A stretch of 64,000 bases of DNA, from NCBI GenBank assembly GCA_037893225.1, contig JAZGUH010000197.1, forward strand, positions 2,480,001 through 2,544,000, written 5' to 3'. The stretch comes from Hippasteria phrygiana (taxonomy: Eukaryota; Echinodermata; Asteroidea; Valvatida; Goniasteridae). The position numbers were made by a program, and so were the translations under genes. Shown here piece after piece: positions 36,798-49,046 of this stretch (the first letter of the stretch is position 1; each line of letters opens with the position of its first letter). Below the pieces are notes generated by a model, which was not told the origin of the DNA, searched no databases, and saw nothing but the letters and a program-made list of their open reading frames with translations.

Positions 36798-39700
36798 TAA
36801 AGGAAGTCCATACCCCAGGGAATTAGACAGGCATGGAGCAATAAATAGACGGTAATATGCACACAGATGGTGGTTGGGAAGAAAATAAACATTACGAGTT
36901 TTGAATTTTCTCCACAAGTTTTAACTCTAGGAAGCAGCCGATGATTGCAACATGTAGCCCTAGATCTAAGCTATCCATACATGTCAAAATTTGTGCATTT
37001 GGTTGATATTTCATGCAATTATGAATGAGTAAAGCAAGTCCATACCCCAGGGAATTAGACAGGCATGGAGCAATAAATAGACGGTAATATGCACACAGAT
37101 GTTGGCCGGGAAGAAAATGAACATTGCGAGGTTTGAATTTTCTCCACAAGTTTTAACTCTAGGAAGCCGCCGATGATTGCAACATGTAGCGCTAGATCTA
37201 AGCTATCCATACATGTCAAAATTTGTGCATTTGGTTGATATTTCATGCAATTATGAATGAGTAAAGCAAGTCCATACCCCAGGGAATTAGACAGGCATGG
37301 AGCAATAAATAGACGGTAATATGCACACAGATGTTGGCAGGGAAGAAAATGAACATTGCGAGGTTTGAATTTTCTCCACAAGTTTTAACTCTAGGAAGCC
37401 GCCGATGATTGCAACATGTAGCGCTAGATCTAAGCTATCCATACATGTCAAAATTACTGCATTTGGTTGATATTTCATGCAATTATGAATGAGTAAAGCA
37501 AGTCCATACCCCTGGGAATTAGACAGGCATGGAGCAATAAATAGACGGTAATATGCACACAGATGGTGGTTGGGAAGAAAATAAACATTACGAGTTTTGA
37601 ATTTTCTCCACAAGTTTTAACTCTAGGAAGCAGCCGATGATTGCAACATGTAGCGCTAGATCTAAGCTATCCATACATGTCAAAATTTGTGCATTTGGTT
37701 GATATTTCATGCAATTATGAATGAGTAAAGCAAGTCCATACCCAAGGGAATTAGACAGGCATGGAGCAATAAATAGACGGTAATATGCACACAGATGGTT
37801 GCCGGAAAGAAAATAAACATTACGAGTTTTGAATTTTCTCCACAAGTTTTAACTCTAGGAAGCCGCCGATGATTGCAACATGTAGCGCTAGATCTAAGCT
37901 ATCCATACATGTCAAAATTACTGCATTTGGTTGATATTCCATGCAATTATCAGTTAGTAAAGGAAGTCCATACCCCAGGGAATTAGACAGGCATGGAGCA
38001 ATAAATAGACGGTAATATGCACACAGATGGTGGTTGGGAAGAAAATAAACATTACGAGTTTTGAATTTTCTCCACAAGTTTTAACTCTAGGAAGCCGCCG
38101 ATGATTGCAACATGTAGCGCTAGATCTAAGCTATCCATACATGTCAAAATTACTGCATTTGGTTGATATTTCATGCAATTATGAATGAGTAAAGCAAGTC
38201 CATACCCCAGGGAATTAGACAGGCATGGAGCAATAAATAGACGGTAATATGCACACAGATGGTTGCCGGAAAGAAAATAAACATTACGAGTTTTGAATTT
38301 TCTCCACAAGTTTTAACTCTAGGAAGCAGCCGATGATTGCAACATGTAGCGCTAGATCTAAGCTATCCATACATGTCAAAATTACTGCATTTGGTTGATA
38401 TTTCATGCAATTATGAATGAGTAAAGCAAGTCCATACCCCAGGGAATTAGACAGGCATGGAGCAATAAATAGACGGTAATATGCACACAGATGGTTGCCG
38501 GGAAGAAAATGAACATTGCGAGGTTTGAATTTTCTCCACAAGTTTTAACTCTAGGAAGCCGCCGATGATTGCAACATGTAGCGCTAGATCTAAGCTATCC
38601 ATACATGTCAAAATTACTGCATTTGCTTGATATTTCATGCAATTATGAATGAGTAAAGCAAGTCCATACCCCAGGGAATTAGACAGGCATGGAGCAATAA
38701 ATAGACGGTAATATGCACACAGATGGTGGTTGGGAAGAAAATAAACATTACGAGTTTTGAATTTTCTCCACAAGTTTTAACTCTAGGAAGCAGCCGATGA
38801 TTGCAACATGTAGCGCTAGATCTAAGCTATCCATACATGTCAAAATTTGTGCATTTGGTTGATATTTCATGCAATTATGAATGAGTAAAGCAAGTCCATA
38901 CCCCAGGGAATTAGACAGGCATGGAGCAATAAATAGACGGTAATATGCACACAGATGTTGGCAGGGAAGAAAATGAACATTGCGAGGTTTGAATTTTCTC
39001 CACAAGTTTTAACTCTAGGAAGCCGCCGATGATTGCAACATGTAGCGCTAGATCTAAGCTATCCATACATGTCAAAATTACTGCATTTGGTTGATATTTC
39101 ATGCAATTATGAATGAGTAAAGCAAGTCCATACCCCAGGGAATTAGACAGGCATGGAGCAATAAATAGACGGTAATATGCACACAGATGGTTGCCGGAAA
39201 GAAAATAAACATTACGAGTTTTGAATTTTCTCCACAAGTTTTAACTCTAGGAAGCAGCCGATGATTGCAACATGTAGCGCTAGATCTAAGCTATCCATAC
39301 ATGTCAAAATTACTGCATTTGGTTGATATTTCATGCAATTATGAATGAGTAAAGCAAGTCCATACCCCAGGGAATTAGACAGGCATGGAGCAATAAATAG
39401 ACGGTAATATGCACACAGATGGTTGCCGGGAAGAAAATGAACATTGCGAGGTTTGAATTTTCTCCACAAGTTTTAACTCTAGGAAGCCGCCGATGATTGC
39501 AACATGTAGCGCTAGATCTAAGCTATCCATACATGTCAAAATTACTGCATTTGCTTGATATTTCATGCAATTATGAATGAGTAAAGCAAGTCCATACCCC
39601 AGGGAATTAGACAGGCATGGAGCAATAAATAGACGGTAATATGCACACAGATGGTGGTTGGGAAGAAAATAAACATTACGAGTTTTGAATTTTCTCCACA

Positions 39701-41901
39701 AGTTTTAACTCTAGGAAGCCGCCGATGATTGCAACATGTAGCGCTAGATCTAAGCTATCCATACATGTCAAAATTACTGCATTTGGTTGATATTTCATGC
39801 AATTATGAATGAGTAAAGCAAGTCCATACCCCAGGGAATTAGACAGGCATGGAGCAATAAATAGACGGTAATATGCACACAGATGGTTGCCGGAAAGAAA
39901 ATAAACATTACGAGTTTTGAATTTTCTCCACAAGTTTTAACTCTAGGAAGCAGCCGATGATTGCAACATGTAGCGCTAGATCTAAGCTATCCATACATGT
40001 CAAAATTACTGCATTTGGTTGATATTTCATGCAATTATGAATGAGTAAAGCAAGTCCATACCCCAGGGAATTAGACAGGCATGGAGCAATAAATAGACGG
40101 TAATATGCACACAGATGGTTGCCGGGAAGAAAATGAACATTGCGAGGTTTGAATTTTCTCCACAAGTTTTAACTCTAGGAAGCCGCCGATGATTGCAACA
40201 TGTAGCGCTAGATCTAAGCTATCCATACATGTCAAAATTACTGCATTTGCTTGATATTTCATGCAATTATGAATGAGTAAAGCAAGTCCATACCCCAGGG
40301 AATTAGACAGGCATGGAGCAATAAATAGACGGTAATATGCACACAGATGGTGGTTGGGAAGAAAATAAACATTACGAGTTTTGAATTTTCTCCACAAGTT
40401 TTAACTCTAGGAAGCAGCCGATGATTGCAACATGTAGCGCTAGATCTAAGCTATCCATACATGTCAAAATTTGTGCATTTGGTTGATATTTCATGCAATT
40501 ATGAATGAGTAAAGCAAGTCCATACCCCAGGGAATTAGACAGGCATGGAGCAATAAATAGACGGTAATATGCACACAGATGTTGGCAGGGAAGAAAATGA
40601 ACATTGCGAGGTTTGAATTTTCTCCACAAGTTTTAACTCTAGGAAGCCGCCGATGATTGCAACATGTAGCGCTAGATCTAAGCTATCCATACATGTCAAA
40701 ATTACTGCATTTGGTTGATATTTCATGCAATTATGAATGAGTAAAGCAAGTCCATACCCCAGGGAATTAGACAGGCATGGAGCAATAAATAGACGGTAAT
40801 ATGCACACAGATGGTTGCCGGAAAGAAAATAAACATTACGAGTTTTGAATTTTCTCCACAAGTTTTAACTCTAGGAAGCAGCCGATGATTGCAACATGTA
40901 GCGCTAGATCTAAGCTATCCATACATGTCAAAATTACTGCATTTGGTTGATATTTCATGCAATTATGAATGAGTAAAGCAAGTCCATACCCCAGGGAATT
41001 AGACAGGCATGGAGCAATAAATAGACGGTAATATGCACACAGATGGTTGCCGGGAAGAAAATGAACATTGCGAGGTTTGAATTTTCTCCACAAGTTTTAA
41101 CTCTAGGAAGCCGCCGATGATTGCAACATGTAGCGCTAGATCTAAGCTATCCATACATGTCAAAATTACTGCATTTGCTTGATATTTCATGCAATTATGA
41201 ATGAGTAAAGCAAGTCCATACCCCAGGGAATTAGACAGGCATGGAGCAATAAATAGACGGTAATATGCACACAGATGGTGGTTGGGAAGAAAATAAACAT
41301 TACGAGTTTTGAATTTTCTCCACAAGTTTTAACTCTAGGAAGCAGCCGATGATTGCAACATGTAGCGCTAGATCTAAGCTATCCATACATGTCAAAATTT
41401 GTGCATTTGGTTGATATTTCATGCAATTATGAATGAGTAAAGCAAGTCCATACCCCAGGGAATTAGACAGGCATGGAGCAATAAATAGACGGTAATATGC
41501 ACACAGATGTTGGCAGGGAAGAAAATGAACATTGCGAGGTTTGAATTTTCTCCACAAGTTTTAACTCTAGGAAGCCGCCGATGATTGCAACATGTAGCGC
41601 TAGATCTAAGCTATCCATACATGTCAAAATTACTGCATTTGGTTGATATTTCATGCAATTATGAATGAGTAAAGCAAGTCCATACCCCAGGGAATTAGAC
41701 AGGCATGGAGCAATAAATAGAGGGTAATATGCACACAGATGGTTGCCGGGAAGAAAATAAACATTGCGAGGTTTGAATTTTCTCCACAAGTTTTAACTCT
41801 AGGAAGCCGCCGATGATTGCAACATGTAGCGCTAGATCTAAGATATCCATACATGTCAAAATTACTGCATTTGGTTGATATTTCATGCAATTATGAATGA
41901 G
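36798..41901 (+). repeat. Indel-free island of 22 monomers, each exactly 232 bp, with 3-mer and 4-mer HORs
   Basis: The length of 5,104 is exactly 22 x 232, with no V, U or deleted monomers. From 37,958 the order is WZY, WXZY, WZY, WXZY, WX, Y2. The tetramer (928 bp) sits at 38,654 and 40,278. The trimer (696 bp) sits at 37,958 and 39,582. The W of each trimer has the left half of W and the right half of X, so each trimer is a tetramer that lost one monomer by in-register exchange. The W monomers at 36,798 and 37,958 also carry the taaagg head normally seen on V, U and S. Confidence 0.9.
39582..39813 (+). repeat. Chimeric W/X monomer
   Basis: The left cassette is W (tggtggttgg..tacgag), but the right half has the gccgcc and aattactg blocks of X instead of the gcagcc and aatttgtg of W. 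The switch lies within the near-invariant 102-137 segment, at about 39,683-39,718. In the flanking tetramers the same position holds a W followed by an X, so this copy is the fused product. The monomer at 37,958-38,189 is an equivalent chimera. Confidence 0.85.
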
Positions 41902-42588
41902 TAAAGCAAGTCCATACCCCAGGGAATTAGACAGGCATGGAGCAATAAATATGCACACAGATTATTGCCGGAAAGAAAATAAACATTACGAGTTTTGAAT
42001 TTTCTCCACAAGTTTTAACTCTAGGAAGCCGCCGATGATTGCAACATGTAGCGCTAGATCTAAGCTATCCATACATGTCAAAATTACTGCATTTGGTTGA
42101 TATTTCATGCAATTATGAATGAGTAAAGCAAGTCCATACCCCAGGGAATTAGACAGGCATGGAGCAATAAATAGACGGTAATATGCACACAGATGGTTGC
42201 CGGGAAGAAAATGAACATTGCGAGGTTTGAATTTTCTCCACAAGTTTTAACTCTAGGAAGCCGCCGATGATTGCAACATGTAGCGCTAGATCTAAGATAT
42301 CCATACATGTCAAAATTACTGCATTTGGTTGATATTCCATGCAATTATCAGTTAGTAAAGGAAGTCCATACCCCAGGGAATTAGACAGGCATGGAGCAAT
42401 AAATAGACGGTAATATGCACACAGATGATGGCCGGGGAAGAAAATAAACATTACGAGTTTTGAATTTTCTCCACAAGTTTTAACTCTAGGAAGCCGCCGA
42501 TGATTGCAACATGTAGCGCTAGATCTAAGCTATCCATACATGTCAAAATTACTGCATTTGGTTGATATTTCATGCAATTATGAATGCG
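41670..42588 (+). repeat. Four-monomer block Y2, d10Z, Y, S
   Basis: The Y2 has agggtaat instead of acggtaat, a change shared only with 52,968. The d10Z has gattattgcc. The S monomer is 233 bp because of an extra G in ccgggg. The same block stands at 18,774-19,692 (without the agggtaat change) and at 52,968-53,886, so it links the left and right halves of the array. Confidence 0.85.
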
Positions 42589-44436
42589 TAAAGCAAGTCC
42601 ATACCCCAGGGAATTAGACAGGCATGGAGCAATAAATAGACGGTAATATGCACACAGATGGTTGCCGGAAAGAAAATAAACATTACGAGTTTTGAATTTT
42701 CTCCACAAGTTTTAACTCTAGGAAGCCGCCGATGATTGCAACATGTAGCGCTAGATCTAAGCTATCCATACATGTCAAAATTACTGCATTTGCTTGATAT
42801 TTCATGCAATTATGAATGAGTAAAGCAAGTCCATACCCCAGGGAATTAGACAGGCAATAAATAGACGGTAATATGCACACAGATGGTTGCCGGGAAGAAA
42901 ATGAACATTGCGAGGTTTGAATTTTCTCCACAAGTTTTAACTCTAGGAAGCCGCCGATGATTGCAACATGTAGCGCTAGATCTAAGATATCCATACATGT
43001 CAAAATTACTGCATTTGGTTGATATTTCATGCAATTATGAATGAGTAAAGCAAGTCCATACCCCAGGGAATTAGACAGGCATGGAGCAATAAATAGACGG
43101 TAATATGCACACAGATGGTTGCCGGAAAGAAAATAAACATTACGAGTTTTGAATTTTCTCCACAAGTTTTAACTCTAGGAAGCCGCCGATGATTGCAACA
43201 TGTAGCGCTAGATCTAAGCTATCCATACATGTCAAAATTACTGCATTTGCTTGATATTTCATGCAATTATGAATGAGTAAAGCAAGTCCATACCCCAGGG
43301 AATTAGACAGGCATGGAGCAATAAATAGACGGTAATATGCACACAGATGGTGGTTGGGAAGAAAATAAACATTACGAGTTTTGAATTTTCTCCACAAGTT
43401 TTAACTCTAGGAAGCAGCCGATGATTGCAACATGTAGCGCTAGATCTAAGCTATCCATACATGTCAACATTTGTGCATTTGGTTGATATTTCATGCAATT
43501 ATGAATGAGTAAAGCAAGTCCATACCCCAGGGAATTAGACAGGCATGGAGCAATAAATAGACGGTAATATGCACACAGATGTTGGCAGGGAAGAAAATGA
43601 ACATTGCGAGGTTTGAATTTTCTCCACAAGTTTTAACTCTAGGAAGCCGCCGATGATTGCAACATGTAGCGCTAGATCTAAGCTATCCATACATGTCAAA
43701 ATTACTGCATTTGGTTGATATTCCATGCAATTATCAGTTAGTAAAGGAAGTCCATACCCCAGGGAATTAGACAGGCATGGAGCAATAAATAGCGGTAATA
43801 TGCAAACAGATGATGGCCGGGAAGAAAATAAACATTATGATTTTTGAATTTTCTCCACAAGTTTTAACTCTAGGAAGCCGCCGATGATTGCAACATGTAG
43901 CGCTAGATCTAAGCTATCCATACATGTCAAAATTTGTGCATTTGGTTGATATTTCATGCAATTATGAATGAGTAAAGCAAGTCCATACCCCAGGGAATTA
44001 GACAGGCATGGAGCAATAAATAGACGGTAATATGCACACAGATGGTTGCCGGGAAGAAAATAAACATTGCGAGGTTTGAATTTTCTCCACAAGTTTTAAC
44101 TCTAGGAAGCAGCCGATGATTGCAACATGTAGCGCTAGATCTAAGCTATCCATACATGTCAAAATTTGTGCATTTGGTTGATATTTCATGCAATTATGAA
44201 TGAGTAAAGCAAGTCCATACCCCAGGGAATTAGACATGCATGGAGCAATAAATAGACGGTAATATGCACACAGATGTTGGCCGGGAAGAAAATGAACATT
44301 GCGAGGTTTGAATTTTCTCCACAAGTTTTAACTCTAGGAAGCCGCCGATGATTGCAACATGTAGCGCTAGATCTAAGCTATCCATACATGTCAAAATTAC
44401 TGCATTTGGTTGATATTTCATGCAATTATGAATGCG
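42589..44436 (+). repeat. 8-mer higher-order repeat (1,848 bp), copy 1 of a tandem pair
   Basis: The order is Z, d7Y, Z, W, X, V, Y2, T, with the length equal to 8 x 232 minus 7 minus 1. The tail before this unit reads gaatgcg, a private change repeated before copy 2. The last monomer (44,205) has a T cassette but the right half of the S monomer that precedes copy 1, so the duplication junction lies inside it. Confidence 0.88.
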
Positions 44437-46284
44437 TAAAGCAAGTCCATACCCCAGGGAATTAGACAGGCATGGAGCAATAAATAGACGGTAATATGCA
44501 CACAGATGGTTGCCGGAAAGAAAATAAACATTACGAGTTTTGAATTTTCTCCACAAGTTTTAACTCTAGGAAGCCGCCGATGATTGCAACATGTAGCGCT
44601 AGATCTAAGCTATCCATACATGTCAAAATTACTGCATTTGCTTGATATTTCATGCAATTATGAATGAGTAAAGCAAGTCCATACCCCAGGGAATTAGACA
44701 GGCAATAAATAGACGGTAATATGCACACAGATGGTTGCCGGGAAGAAAATGAACATTGCGAGGTTTGAATTTTCTCCACAAGTTTTAACTCTAGGAAGCC
44801 GCCGATGATTGCAACATGTAGCGCTAGATCTAAGATATCCATACATGTCAAAATTACTGCATTTGGTTGATATTTCATGCAATTATGAATGAGTAAAGCA
44901 AGTCCATACCCCAGGGAATTAGACAGGCATGGAGCAATAAATAGACGGTAATATGCACACAGATGGTTGCCGGAAAGAAAATAAACATTACGAGTTTTGA
45001 ATTTTCTCCACAAGTTTTAACTCTAGGAAGCCGCCGATGATTGCAACATGTAGCGCTAGATCTAAGCTATCCATACATGTCAAAATTACTGCATTTGCTT
45101 GATATTTCATGCAATTATGAATGAGTAAAGCAAGTCCATACCCCAGGGAATTAGACAGGCATGGAGCAATAAATAGACGGTAATATGCACACAGATGGTG
45201 GTTGGGAAGAAAATAAACATTACGAGTTTTGAATTTTCTCCACAAGTTTTAACTCTAGGAAGCAGCCGATGATTGCAACATGTAGCGCTAGATCTAAGCT
45301 ATCCATACATGTCAACATTTGTGCATTTGGTTGATATTTCATGCAATTATGAATGAGTAAAGCAAGTCCATACCCCAGGGAATTAGACAGGCATGGAGCA
45401 ATAAATAGACGGTAATATGCACACAGATGTTGGCAGGGAAGAAAATGAACATTGCGAGGTTTGAATTTTCTCCACAAGTTTTAACTCTAGGAAGCCGCCG
45501 ATGATTGCAACATGTAGCGCTAGATCTAAGCTATCCATACATGTCAAAATTACTGCATTTGGTTGATATTCCATGCAATTATCAGTTAGTAAAGGAAGTC
45601 CATACCCCAGGGAATTAGACAGGCATGGAGCAATAAATAGCGGTAATATGCAAACAGATGATGGCCGGGAAGAAAATAAACATTATGATTTTTGAATTTT
45701 CTCCACAAGTTTTAACTCTAGGAAGCCGCCGATGATTGCAACATGTAGCGCTAGATCTAAGCTATCCATACATGTCAAAATTTGTGCATTTGGTTGATAT
45801 TTCATGCAATTATGAATGAGTAAAGCAAGTCCATACCCCAGGGAATTAGACAGGCATGGAGCAATAAATAGACGGTAATATGCACACAGATGGTTGCCGG
45901 GAAGAAAATAAACATTGCGAGGTTTGAATTTTCTCCACAAGTTTTAACTCTAGGAAGCAGCCGATGATTGCAACATGTAGCGCTAGATCTAAGCTATCCA
46001 TACATGTCAAAATTTGTGCATTTGGTTGATATTTCATGCAATTATGAATGAGTAAAGCAAGTCCATACCCCAGGGAATTAGACATGCATGGAGCAATAAA
46101 TAGACGGTAATATGCACACAGATGTTGGCCGGGAAGAAAATGAACATTGCGAGGTTTGAATTTTCTCCACAAGTTTTAACTCTAGGAAGCCGCCGATGAT
46201 TGCAACATGTAGCGCTAGATCTAAGCTATCAATACATGTCAAAATTTGTGCATTTGGTTGATATTTCATGCAATTATGAATGAG
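44437..46284 (+). repeat. 8-mer higher-order repeat (1,848 bp), copy 2 of a tandem pair
   Basis: The same order as copy 1 at an offset of 1,848 bp, including the 7-bp deletion near 44,703 and tcaacatttg near 45,313. Both copies have gacatgcatgg in the T monomer (near 44,232 and 46,081). Here the T keeps its own right half (gctatcaat, aatttgtg) and runs on into Y and d10Z, completing a 7-mer core at 45,126-46,738. Confidence 0.88.
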
Positions 46285-46738
46285 TAAAGCAAGTCCATAC
46301 CCCAGGGAATTAGACAGGCATGGAGCAATAAATAGACGGTAATATGCACACAGATGGTTGCCGGGAAGAAAATGAACATTGCGAGGTTTGAATTTTCTCC
46401 ACAAGTTTTAACTCTAGGAAGCCGCCGATGATTGCAACATGTAGCGCTAGATCTAAGATATCCATACATGTCAAAATTACTGCATTTGGTTGATATTTCA
46501 TGCAATTATGAATGAGTAAAGCAAGTCCATACCCCAGGGAATTAGACAGGCATGGAGCAATAAATATGCACACAGATGGTTGCCGGAAAGAAAATAAACA
46601 TTACGAGTTTTGAATTTTCTCCACAAGTTTTAACTCTAGGAAGCCGCCGATGATTGCAACATGTAGCGCTAGATCTAAGCTATCCATACATGTCAAAATT
46701 ACTGCATTTGCTTGATATTTCATGCAATTATGAATGAG
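45126..46738 (+). repeat. 7-mer core HOR (W-X-V-Y2-T-Y-d10Z, 1,613 bp)
   Basis: This core recurs at 31,254, 34,026, 45,126, 46,739, 49,269, 56,416, 58,029 and 59,642. Each copy is 7 x 232 minus 10 minus 1. In this copy the T monomer has the gacatgcatgg form shared with 56,416 and 58,029. The copies at 31,254, 34,026, 46,739, 49,269 and 59,642 instead have gactgtaat, so the core exists in at least two subfamilies. Confidence 0.87.
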
Positions 46739-49046
46739 TAAAGCAAGTCCATACCCCAGGGAATTAGACAGGCATGGAGCAATAAATAGACGGTAATATG
46801 CACACAGATGGTGGTTGGGAAGAAAATAAACATTACGAGTTTTGAATTTTCTCCACAAGTTTTAACTCTAGGAAGCAGCCGATGATTGCAACATGTAGCG
46901 CTAGATCTAAGCTATCCATACATGTCAACATTTGTGCATTTGGTTGATATTTCATGCAATTATGAATGAGTAAAGCAAGTCCATACCCCAGGGAATTAGA
47001 CAGGCATGGAGCAATAAATAGACGGTAATATGCACACAGATGTTGGCAGGGAGGAAAATGAACATTGCGAGGTTTGAATTTTCTCCACAAGTTTTAACTC
47101 TAGGAAGCCGCCGATGATTGCAACATGTAGCGCTAGATCTAAGCTATCCATACATGTCAAAATTACTGCATTTGGTTGATATTCCATGCAATTATCAGTT
47201 AGTAAAGGAAGTCCATACCCCAGGGAATTAGACAGGCATGGAGCAATAAATAGCGGTAATATGCAAACAGATGATGGCCGGGAAGAAAATAAACATTATG
47301 ATTTTTGAATTTTCTCCACAAGTTTTAACTCTAGGAAGCCGCCGATGATTGCAACATGTAGCGCTAGATCTAAGCTATCCATACATGTCAAAATTACTGC
47401 ATTTGGTTGATATTTCATGCAATTATGAATGAGTAAAGCAAGTCCATACCCCAGGGAATTAGACAGGCATGGAGCAATAAATAGACGGTAATATGCACAC
47501 AGATGGTTGCCGGGAAGAAAATAAACATTGCGAGGTTTGAATTTTCTCCACAAGTTTTAACTCTAGGAAGCAGCCGATGATTGCAACATGTAGCGCTAGA
47601 TCTAAGCTATCCATACATGTCAAAATTTGTGCATTTGGTTGATATTTCATGCAATTATGAATGAGTAAAGCAAGTCCATACCCCAGGGAATTAGACAGGC
47701 ATGGAGCAATAAATAGACTGTAATATGCACACAGATGTTGGCCGGGAAGAAAATGAACATTGCGAGGTTTGAATTTTCTCCACAAGTTTTAACTCTAGGA
47801 AGCCGCCGATGATTGCAACATGTAGCGCTAGATCTAAGCTATCAATACATGTCAAAATGTGTGCATTTGGTTGATATTTCATGCAATTATGAATGAGTAA
47901 AGCAAGTCCATACCCCAGGGAATTAGACAGGCATGGAGCAATAAATAGACGGTAATATGCACACAGATGGTTGCCGGGAAGAAAATGAACATTGCGAGGT
48001 TTGAATTTTCTCCACAAGTTTTAACTCTAGGAAGCCGCCGATGATTGCAACATGTAGCGCTAGATCTAAGATATCCATACATGTCAAAATTACTGCATTT
48101 GGTTGATATTTCATGCAATTATGAATGAGTAAAGCAAGTCCATACCCCAGGGAATTAGACAGGCATGGAGCAATAAATATGCACACAGATGGTTGCCGGA
48201 AAGAAAATAAACATTACGAGTTTTGAATTTTCTCAACAAGTTTTAACTCAAGGAAGCCGCCGATGATTGCAACATGTAGCGCTAGATCTAAGCTATCCAT
48301 ACATGTCAAAATTACTGCATTTGGTTGATATTTCATGCAATTATGAATGAGTAAAGCAAGTCCATACCCCAGGGAATTAGACAGGCATGGAGCAATAAAT
48401 AGACGGTAATATGCACACAGATGGTTGCCGGGAAGAAAATGAACATTGCGAGGTTTGAATTTTCTCCACAAGTTTTAACTCTAGGAAGCCGCCGATGATT
48501 GCAACATGTAGCGCTAGATCTAAGATATCCATACATGTCAAAATTACTGCATTTGGTTGATATTCTATGCAATTATCAGTTAGTAAAGGAAGTCCATACC
48601 CCAGGGAATTAGACAGGCATGGAGCAATAAATAGCGGTAATATGCACACAGATGATGGCCGGGAAGAAAATAAACATTACGATTTTTGAATTTTCTCCAC
48701 AAGTTTTAACTCTAGGAAGCCGCCGATGATTGCAACATGTAGCGCTAGATCTAAGCTATCAATACATGTCAAAATTTGTGCATTTGGTTGATATTTCATG
48801 CAATTATGAATGAGTAAAGCAAGTCCATACCCCAGGGAATTAGACAGGCATGGAGCAATAAATAGACGGTAATATGCACACAGATGGTTGCCGGGAAGAA
48901 AATGAACATTGCGAGGTTTGAATTTTCTCCACAAGTTTTAACTCTAGGAAGCCGCCGATGATTGCAACATGTAGCGCTAGATCTAAGATATCCATACATG
49001 TCAAAATTACTGCATTTGGTTGATATTTCATGCAATTATGAATGAG
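46517..49046 (+). repeat. 11-mer higher-order repeat (2,530 bp), copy 1
   Basis: The order is d10Z, W, X, V, Y2, T, Y, d10Z (tctcaacaag), Y, U, Y, with the length equal to 11 x 232 minus 20 minus 2. The U at 48,584 has the right half of a T monomer (gctatcaat, aatttgtg), so the unit probably arose by exchange between U and T. The following Y leads back to d10Z at 49,047. Confidence 0.87.
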
